A stretch of DNA of 64,000 bases from NCBI GenBank assembly GCA_902607945.1, contig CACLMD010000001.1:24272-88271 (forward strand), given 5' to 3'. Origin of the DNA: an uncultured Pelagibacteraceae bacterium. GTDB taxonomy: Bacteria; Pseudomonadota; Alphaproteobacteria; Pelagibacterales; Pelagibacteraceae. Below are positions 57,258 through 64,000 of the stretch, piece after piece. The notes below the pieces were generated by a model, which ran no database searches, had not been told where the DNA came from, and saw nothing but the letters and a program-made list of their open reading frames with translations. The position numbers and the translations under genes were made by a program. Each line of letters opens with the position of its first letter. The first letter of the stretch is position 1.

Positions 57258-58229
57258 TTATTTAATCTTCAATAAGTTGGATATTTTTTTTGTAATACCA
57301 AGAGCATCAAGTCCGTAGTATTTTAACAAATGATCATATTTTGCAGTCGGTCCAAATTTATCTGGTAATGATAGCGAATAAAGTTCTGATCTAATTTTAT
57401 TTTTTAAAATCTTTTCAGCAATTATACTTCCTAGCCCTCCTACTGAAGTGTGTTCCTCTATTGTGATAATCTTTTTAAACTTTCTCATTAATTTAATTAT
57501 ACTTTCATCTATAGGTTTTAATGAGACAACATTTACTAATTCTGCATTAATCTTTTGTTTTTTAAGGTAATTCAAAGATAGTTTAATTTGACCTAATATT
57601 GAGCCATGTGAAAGAATTAAAATATCATTTCCTTTTGATAATGTAATATTTTTTCCAAATTTATATTTATAATTTTTTTCATAAACATTTAAAGATCCAG
57701 GTACACCTGTAAGCCTGATATAACTGGGTCCCCTATTATTAAAAGCATAATCATCTAAAACCTTACCTAATTCTGAACAATCTGCAGGACAAGTTATGTT
57801 AAGGTTTGGAATGGTCCTCATAATTGCCAAATCTTCGAGTCCAAAGTGGCTATTGCCTAAAAATCCCATTGACAACCCACTGCCTAATGCCACAAGGTTA
57901 ACGTTTTGTTTCATATAGCCTAAATTCATTCTTATTTGTTCACTTGCTCTCATTGATAAAAATGGAGCAAAAGAAGTCACGAACACTTTGTATCCCTCAT
58001 TAGCAAGACCTGATGCAACCCCAATTAAATTTTGTTCACTTATTCCTATTGAAATATATTGTTTTGGAAACTCTATTTTAAATCTTGCTAAACCTGAAGA
58101 TCTTCCTAGATCTGCACTAAGAACAATTAGTTTTTTATTTTTCTTAGCAATATCAAGCATAAATTTACCAAACATTGCTCTTGGACCTAATCTCGACCAT
58201 TGTTTTGTGTCAGTAGAACTAAAATTCAT
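57258..58229 (-). CDS. Transketolase C-terminal (Pyr + C) half
   Basis: ISIGISEQNLIGVASGLANEGYKVFVTSFAPFL; HFGLEDLAIMRTIPNL. Confidence 0.92.
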   Translation of the reverse strand: MNFSSTDTKQWSRLGPRAMFGKFMLDIAKKNKKLIVLSADLGRSSGLARFKIEFPKQYISIGISEQNLIGVASGLANEGYKVFVTSFAPFLSMRASEQIRMNLGYMKQNVNLVALGSGLSMGFLGNSHFGLEDLAIMRTIPNLNITCPADCSELGKVLDDYAFNNRGPSYIRLTGVPGSLNVYEKNYKYKFGKNITLSKGNDILILSHGSILGQIKLSLNYLKKQKINAELVNVVSLKPIDESIIKLMRKFKKIITIEEHTSVGGLGSIIAEKILKNKIRSELYSLSLPDKFGPTAKYDHLLKYYGLDALGITKKISNLLKIK

Positions 58230-58231
58230 TT

Positions 58232-59038
58232 TTAATTTAAATTTATTGATTTAATCGATTGTAAATATAGTTCTTTAGTTAATCTTCCATGATGCCAATC
58301 ATTATTGTTCTCCATGAAATTAACACCTTTGCCTTTTATAGTTTTAGTAATTATTGCAGTTGGTTTTGATTTTGATCCTTTTTTAAATGCATTAATTAAT
58401 GCAAGAACATTGTGGCCATTGCAGCTGTTAACATTCCATCCAAAGCCTTTCCATTTTTTTTTCATTTCTTCATAACTCATCATTTTATCTATTGCGCCAT
58501 CATTTTGATGACCGTTACAATCTACAACTACAAATAAATTATTTAAATTTTGTTCTGTTGCTGTTATTGCTGCCTCCCATATAGACCCTTCATAACATTC
58601 TCCGTCTCCAACAACGACTATAACCGAATTATCTTTATTCTTTTTTTTATAAGAAATTGCCAAACCAACTCCAAATGACAAACCTTGTCCTAAACTTCCA
58701 TTAGAAGTTTCTATGCCTATTGATTTATTCATAATTGGATGAGCAATAAATTCACTCTCATTTTTCTGAAATTGCATTAAATCTTTTTTTTTCTTGATAA
58801 AACCTTTGCAATGAAGAATTGACAGCAATGCTAAAAAACCATGTCCTTTACTTAATATAAATCTATCGAATGGTTTATTAATTTTAATATCAAAAATTGA
58901 ATATATTACTGATAAAATTTCAACTATGGATAACGCTCCACCTATATGTGAAGGCTCTCCACAATTATAACTAATATCTAGAATAATTTTTCTAATTTTA
59001 TAACTCAATTTTTTTATTTGATTTACTTTTTTTAACAC
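58232..59038 (-). CDS. Transketolase N-terminal (TPP-binding) half
   Basis: SKGHGFLALLSIL; VVVGDGECYEGSIWEAA...VDCNGHQNDG. Confidence 0.92.
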   Translation of the reverse strand: MLKKVNQIKKLSYKIRKIILDISYNCGEPSHIGGALSIVEILSVIYSIFDIKINKPFDRFILSKGHGFLALLSILHCKGFIKKKKDLMQFQKNESEFIAHPIMNKSIGIETSNGSLGQGLSFGVGLAISYKKKNKDNSVIVVVGDGECYEGSIWEAAITATEQNLNNLFVVVDCNGHQNDGAIDKMMSYEEMKKKWKGFGWNVNSCNGHNVLALINAFKKGSKSKPTAIITKTIKGKGVNFMENNNDWHHGRLTKELYLQSIKSINLN

Positions 59039-59763
59039 TCCATTCCTCCATCTAAATAAATGATTTGCCCATTTATATATTGTGAATTTTTAGATGATAA
59101 AAAGAGTATTAAATTTGCAACTTCAATTGGCTCACAGGCTCTTTTCATGAATGATTTAGAAATTAATTCATTTCTAGATCTAGGATCCATTTTTTTTAAC
59201 ATTTTTGTATTCGTTGCACTAGGACAAATACCGTTAACTCTTATGTTATAATTTGAAAATTCATTAGCCATTATTTTTGTTGCGTGCATCAATGCTGTTT
59301 TACTGCAACCATAAGATAGAGTACCTTTATCTGCTGTTTTAGTCACAACAGATCCAATATTTATAATAGATGCTCTTTTAGATTTTTTTAAGTACTTAAG
59401 TAAAAGTTGAGTCAATCTTATCTGTGAAAAAAAATTCACATCAAAAATTTCTTTTAAATTTTTTTGAGAAGTCATCTCTATTGTCGATCCAGAGGCCTTA
59501 CCAGCGTTATTTATTAATAGATCTAACTTGTTCTTAGTTGAAAAAATTTTTTCTATTTTTTCTTTTAATTGAGACTCATTAGTTAGATCAGCTTCAATAA
59601 TTTGTATTCTTTTAGAAAATTTTTTAACATAATTTTTAAATTTGTTATCTGATTTTCTTATTAAACAAATAACGTTGGCATTATTTTTAAGAAATAAATC
59701 TAAAATTGATTTTCCAATACCTCCATTTGCACCTGTAATTAAAGCTGTTTGACCTTTTAACAT
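59032..59763 (-). CDS. SDR family oxidoreductase (FabG-like)
   Basis: ALITGANGGIGKSI; LINNAGKASG; YGCSKTALMHATKIMANE; YINGQIIYLDGGMEC. Confidence 0.9.
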   Translation of the reverse strand: MLKGQTALITGANGGIGKSILDLFLKNNANVICLIRKSDNKFKNYVKKFSKRIQIIEADLTNESQLKEKIEKIFSTKNKLDLLINNAGKASGSTIEMTSQKNLKEIFDVNFFSQIRLTQLLLKYLKKSKRASIINIGSVVTKTADKGTLSYGCSKTALMHATKIMANEFSNYNIRVNGICPSATNTKMLKKMDPRSRNELISKSFMKRACEPIEVANLILFLSSKNSQYINGQIIYLDGGMEC

Positions 59764-59769
59764 TTTATT

Positions 59770-60141
59770 TTATTCTCTAAAAAATTGTTTTTTATGTTTA
59801 GCTTTTTTTAGTAATTTAAACACATTTTCTTTTTTAATATCTTTTAAATAATATTTTTTTCTTAAATTAAGTGAATTTATAACTGAATTTGATGTAAAAT
59901 ATGTATCTAAAATATCATTACCTAAAAGTTTTTGATAAATTTCAATATCTTTTTTTTTAAATATTTTGATTTTTTTTTTTTTTAAATTGAGTAAGAGCTT
60001 ATTTTTTAAATATTTTTTTATTATAGTTTCAATTTTTACAGCATGCGAAAAACAAGGCATAAATTCATCACCCGGTATCATATTGTTTAAAATATTTTTT
60101 AGATTATTTTTAAAAATATATCTTTTTTTTGAATCAGTCAT
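59770..60141 (-). CDS. Small protein coupled to the GMC oxidoreductase; possible gluconate-2-dehydrogenase-subunit-3-like partner
   Basis: MTDSKKRYIFKNNLKNILNNMIPGDEFMPCFSHAVKIETIIKKYL; ATG overlaps GMC stop (ATGACTGA). Confidence 0.5.
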   Translation of the reverse strand: MTDSKKRYIFKNNLKNILNNMIPGDEFMPCFSHAVKIETIIKKYLKNKLLLNLKKKKIKIFKKKDIEIYQKLLGNDILDTYFTSNSVINSLNLRKKYYLKDIKKENVFKLLKKAKHKKQFFRE

Positions 60142-61702
60142 TTCTAGCAATTAATCTTTTAAAATTTTTTTTTATATAATCCGATATCATTAAAGACACA
60201 GCCTGTACAGTTGATGCAATATTTACTCCAGACGATGAAGGAAATATACTGCTATCAATTATAAATAAATTTTTAATATCATGACATTGTCCAAATTTAT
60301 TTACTACTGAATTGTTTTTATTTGTACCCATTTTGGCAGTACCTACCAAATGCCATCCTGTATTTTTGACTGGACCAAAAGCTTTAATACTTTTTGCACC
60401 AGCTATATTAAGTAATTTTTTACAATGATAAATTCCGTGTGTTAACATTTTCTTTGAATTTTTTGATAGTCTATAATTTATTTTTATACCTGGCATTCCA
60501 TCACTGTCTTTATTTTTATGATCTAACTGTATAAAATTATTTTTATTAGGTGTATCTTCGCAAATTATTGCTAAGGGTATTGTTTTTCCATAATAAGCAA
60601 ATAAATCATTAAAAAATGATTTGCCAAAATTAATCTTTTTAAATTTTTTTAAATAATGAAAAGACTCAATGGGTCCTGGTGATTTTAAAAGTTGAATAGT
60701 ATAACCTCTTTTGAAGTTTCTTTTTTTTTTTGTTTCATAAAATTCATGACTATATATTGAGCATCCTTCAGGACCTTCATTTGAATTTAAAAACTTATTA
60801 AAATGCCCTTCTACAAAGCCTAGTGGATGAAGCATCAAATTTTTACCAAGTTGTCCAGAGTTATTTGCAAGCCCATTAGGAAAATCTTTATTTTTAGAAT
60901 TCATTAATATTCTTGGCGTACCAATGCCGCTAGATGCTAAGAGTATTAATGATGCTTTTAAGAATCTTTTCTCTTTTCTTTTATTTGAGTATATTACTCC
61001 AGTTGCAATTTTATTTTTAGATATCTTAATCTTTAAAACTCGAGAATTAGGTTTTATAATTACTCCATTTTTAACTGCTTTATTTAAGTAAGTCTCTACT
61101 ACAGTTGGTCTAATTCCTTTTTTAAATTTGTTAGATTTTTTTATTGCTGCATAAGATGGCCACCAGTGCCATCCAAGTTTATTAAACGATCTAGCTATTA
61201 AACTTCCTGAATAACCTATGTCTAGTGGCGATTGCAAATTATTAATTCTAGGGTAAGCAGGATCGCCAGCCATTCCAGAAACACCAACCATTTTATCATT
61301 AAGATTATAATATTTTTCTAAGTCATTATAATTAAATAACCAATTAGATCCTATGTCATCAATTTCTTTTGTTTTAAAATCTGAAGGATGAAATCTTGGA
61401 TAATGTCCAGAATAAATAAGTGTTGAGCCACCAACTGCGTTATAATTAGAAATGGAAATTGGTGAGTTATCATTATTTATAGGATAATCAGAGTCAAATT
61501 TTCTTTGGTTTGGATCTATATTAAATTTTTTAAATTTACTTATTTCACGATCTTTATTATTAAATGAATATTCTTTTTTATTTATTAACGGGCCTTGGTC
61601 TATACACACTATTTTAAGATTTAATTTGCTCAAATTCCATGCTGAAGCAGCTCCTGAAGCTCCAGCTCCTATTATAAGGATATCTGTTCTCTCTTTTTTC
61701 AT
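60134..61702 (-). CDS. GMC-family FAD-dependent oxidoreductase
   Basis: DILIIGAGASGAASAWNLS; GWHLVGTAKMGTN; LFIIDSSIFPSSSGVNIASTVQAVSLMISDYI. Confidence 0.9.
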   Translation of the reverse strand: MKKERTDILIIGAGASGAASAWNLSKLNLKIVCIDQGPLINKKEYSFNNKDREISKFKKFNIDPNQRKFDSDYPINNDNSPISISNYNAVGGSTLIYSGHYPRFHPSDFKTKEIDDIGSNWLFNYNDLEKYYNLNDKMVGVSGMAGDPAYPRINNLQSPLDIGYSGSLIARSFNKLGWHWWPSYAAIKKSNKFKKGIRPTVVETYLNKAVKNGVIIKPNSRVLKIKISKNKIATGVIYSNKRKEKRFLKASLILLASSGIGTPRILMNSKNKDFPNGLANNSGQLGKNLMLHPLGFVEGHFNKFLNSNEGPEGCSIYSHEFYETKKKRNFKRGYTIQLLKSPGPIESFHYLKKFKKINFGKSFFNDLFAYYGKTIPLAIICEDTPNKNNFIQLDHKNKDSDGMPGIKINYRLSKNSKKMLTHGIYHCKKLLNIAGAKSIKAFGPVKNTGWHLVGTAKMGTNKNNSVVNKFGQCHDIKNLFIIDSSIFPSSSGVNIASTVQAVSLMISDYIKKNFKRLIARND

Positions 61703-61711
61703 TATTTTTTC

Positions 61712-62173
61712 TTATTTTTTAGGTATGTATTGATCTAAAATTTCTGGAATTGTAATAGTCATCTCGGCTTCACATGCAATTTCTCCAGAAACAATACCTA
61801 TGCCTGTGCCTTTACACAATCCTCTTTTCCAAGATAACACTTTAGTTTCTATCTCAAGTTTTTCTCCTGGCAATATCTCTCTTTTAAATCTCACATTATG
61901 GGAAATTGCATGAGTCACCTTACCCTTGTTACCTGGTAGTGTTGTGATTGCAACTGTCAACATTTGTGCTAGAGCCTCCAACTGAAGAGCACCTGGAACA
62001 TTTGGATGGCCTGGAAAATGAATTGGAAAAAACCATTCATTATTTGTAAAATTTTTATAACCATTAGCTAATTTTCCAGGTATTACTTTTGTAACATAAT
62101 CTATCATTAAAAAAGGATACCTATTAGGTTGATAATCAAGGAGTTCGACGCTATTTAGAGTTTTTTTTTTCAA
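61712..62173 (-). CDS. FabZ-like 3-hydroxyacyl-[ACP] dehydratase
   Basis: NRYPFLMIDYVTKVIPGKLANGYKNFTNNEWFFPIHFPGHPNVPGALQLEALAQ. Confidence 0.88.
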   Translation of the reverse strand: MKKKTLNSVELLDYQPNRYPFLMIDYVTKVIPGKLANGYKNFTNNEWFFPIHFPGHPNVPGALQLEALAQMLTVAITTLPGNKGKVTHAISHNVRFKREILPGEKLEIETKVLSWKRGLCKGTGIGIVSGEIACEAEMTITIPEILDQYIPKK

Positions 62174-62177
62174 ATTA

Positions 62178-62414
62178 TTAAATTTTAACTTTATATTTTT
62201 TTAAAATCTTTTTACCTTTTTCAAATGAACTGAAATCAATTATATCGTCCATATCCAAAGTAATTTTAAATGTATCTTCAAGAGACCCAACCATTGACAT
62301 GTGACCAACAGAGTCCCATTGTGGAATGGATTGATACTTTAATTTCTTTAACTTAGACTTATCAACTGAAAATGTTTTTATAAAAACTTTGCTATATTTA
62401 TCTAGATTATTCAA
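62178..62414 (-). CDS. Acyl carrier protein
   Basis: 78 aa with phosphopantetheine motif WDSVGHMSMVGSLEDTF. Confidence 0.85.
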   Translation of the reverse strand: MNNLDKYSKVFIKTFSVDKSKLKKLKYQSIPQWDSVGHMSMVGSLEDTFKITLDMDDIIDFSSFEKGKKILKKYKVKI

Positions 62415-62447
62415 AACGTTATTATTTAATATTTTTAGTTAAGATAT

Positions 62448-63323
62448 TCACTTATAAAGATTAATTTCATTATTTAAATACTTTTTTTCAATAAAATCAA
62501 CATTTTCATAAGAGATTATTTCATTATTTTTTTTATTTTTTTTTATTACTGATACAAGTTTTGGTATTTTGTTTCCTAAATCTTTAAGTATTAATTGAGA
62601 GGATTTTCTAATATCCACTTTAAAACAGATTAATTTTCTATATTTATAAAATTTTGAAATTTCATTTTTAAGTAGTAAATAATCGCATTGCTTTGTTATC
62701 GCAGAATATTCACATAGTTTTCTATTTCTGACATATAAAATAATTCTATTTTTTTTTGTTTGATTATCTAAATTCGTACAGAGTAATTCAAAATTTTTAT
62801 CATATCTATATTTAACCTTAGCAAGATATTCAAGATGATGAACGTGGGTAAAAGATCTGCTATAATGATGACCAAGTGTTAATAAATAAAAATTATCATT
62901 AATAAAATATTTCCATAAAGAATTTTTACCTACCGTATGGGGGTCTTTAACTTTTTTATAGATATTGATTTTTTTTCCAAAACATAAAAAAGAATAAAAA
63001 GGCGTTCCAATTCTATATTTATAATAATCTTTGAGTAATAGTGCACCAAGAGCTCCACTATCACTCGAGCTTAATCTTTGGTTAAATTTTTTTTCCTTAA
63101 CTGAATTAAAGTCAAAAACTGGGATTATTAAGTTACCATTTTTGCCTAAAATTTTTAAAAAAAAATCTAATATTTCTTTTACAAAATCAAAACGGTTAAT
63201 TTTTTTGATATTTAAAGTTTTATATAGTTTGAAAATATCTAAACCAAGATAGATATTATCACCTTTCTTTACTTTCAAATTACCTAAAATTTTTTTTAAA
63301 ATCTTTATACTACTTTTTTCCAT
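62448..63323 (-). CDS. AAC(3)-family N-acetyltransferase-like protein
   Basis: GKNGNLIIPVFDFNSV...SDSGALGALL...RIGTPFYSFLCFG...FTHVHHLEYLAKVKYR. Confidence 0.75.
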   Translation of the reverse strand: MEKSSIKILKKILGNLKVKKGDNIYLGLDIFKLYKTLNIKKINRFDFVKEILDFFLKILGKNGNLIIPVFDFNSVKEKKFNQRLSSSDSGALGALLLKDYYKYRIGTPFYSFLCFGKKINIYKKVKDPHTVGKNSLWKYFINDNFYLLTLGHHYSRSFTHVHHLEYLAKVKYRYDKNFELLCTNLDNQTKKNRIILYVRNRKLCEYSAITKQCDYLLLKNEISKFYKYRKLICFKVDIRKSSQLILKDLGNKIPKLVSVIKKNKKNNEIISYENVDFIEKKYLNNEINLYK

Positions 63324-63457
63324 CTTATTTTAATTAATAATTATTATCTTAAAAACTTCATAATTTAAGTGTATATGTTTAAGTATTAAATTAAATTATA
63401 AATATTTTTGGCATTTAAATAATTTAGTAACTTTAATTTCAAGAAAAATACAAATTT

Positions 63458-64000
63458 ATGAATAACTATAGAATTGGAGAAAAGATCTATAAAACAATAA
63501 AAGAACTTTATCCAATAAACAGAAGTTTAACGGGTGATGGAAACAGAAAAACTTTAAGAATCTTTCAAAAAATATCAAAAAAACTCAAAATATTAGAGTT
63601 TAATTCTGGTAAAAAAGTTTTTGATTGGACTATACCACCAGAGTGGAATGTTAAAAGTGCCTACATAGAATCTGATGGTAAAAAGATAATCAATTTTAAA
63701 AAAAATAATTTACATTTAGTATCTTATTCACAACCAATAGATAAAATAATTAGTTATAAAGAATTAAATAAACATCTTTATTCTATTAAAAATAAACCAA
63801 ATGCTATCCCATATATAACATCATATTACAAAAAAAGATGGGGTTTTTGTTTAGCGCATAATGATAGAAAAAAACTTGATAAATTAAAATCTTACAAAGT
63901 TTTTATTGACTCTTGTTTTAAAAAAAAAGGAAAACTATCTGTAGGGGAAATATTAATCAAAGGTAGGTCAAAAAAAGAAATAATTCTAAGTACAAATATT
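63458..64000 (+). CDS. DUF4910/DUF2172 aminopeptidase-like protein, 3' end beyond window
   Basis: Manual translation MNNYRIGEKIYKTIKELYPINRSLTGDGNRKTLRIF...FDWTIPPEWNVKSAYIES...AIPYITSYYKKRWGFCLAH...VFIDSCFKKKGKLSVGEILIKG; open to window end, absent from the ORF track. Confidence 0.85.
   Translation, partial: MNNYRIGEKIYKTIKELYPINRSLTGDGNRKTLRIFQKISKKLKILEFNSGKKVFDWTIPPEWNVKSAYIESDGKKIINFKKNNLHLVSYSQPIDKIISYKELNKHLYSIKNKPNAIPYITSYYKKRWGFCLAHNDRKKLDKLKSYKVFIDSCFKKKGKLSVGEILIKGRSKKEIILSTNI

Noticed and set aside
62448-63323. Aminoglycoside resistance gene
   Set aside because: Only family-level similarity to AAC(3); context suggests biosynthetic acetylation, and resistance cannot be inferred.
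1-64000. CRISPR arrays, transposons, prophage
   Set aside because: No regularly spaced direct repeats, transposase or integrase motifs, or phage structural genes seen on reading; the only tandem repeat is the coding one at 790-1062.

Overview
AT-rich bacterial chromosome segment. Gene content and order fit a streamlined alphaproteobacterium of the SAR11/Pelagibacterales type (inference from gene order and composition; no search was run). Four blocks are visible. (1) 0-6.9 kb, mixed genes: a trypsin-like protease ending in 7 exact 13-residue acidic repeats, a probable pentameric ligand-gated ion channel homologue, DUF805, a thermonuclease-like protein, MATE, TrhO and an O-methyltransferase. 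(2) 6.9-22.6 kb, housekeeping: gatCAB, ruvX, pyrB, pyrC-like, plsY, topA, an unlisted 45-aa lipoprotein, ridA, ugd, galU, panC, mgtE, lipB, rluC. (3) 22.6-51.3 kb, one uninterrupted minus-strand block: tRNA-Tyr, tRNA-Gly, tuf, tRNA-Trp, secE-nusG-rplKAJL-rpoBC, then the str, S10, spc and alpha ribosomal operons, with rpmD (L30) missing between rpsE and rplO. (4) 52.1-64 kb, an accessory minus-strand operon: ACP, two hotdog dehydratases, acyl ligase, LuxE-like and LuxC-like proteins, split transketolase, SDR, GMC oxidoreductase with a small partner, and a YhdH/AcuI-like reductase, flanked by AAC(3)-like and DUF4910 genes. Block 4 is the best candidate for an undescribed system: it has ACP/acyl-activation and aldehyde-forming enzymes plus a transketolase, but no ketosynthase. 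No CRISPR array, transposase or rRNA gene was seen.
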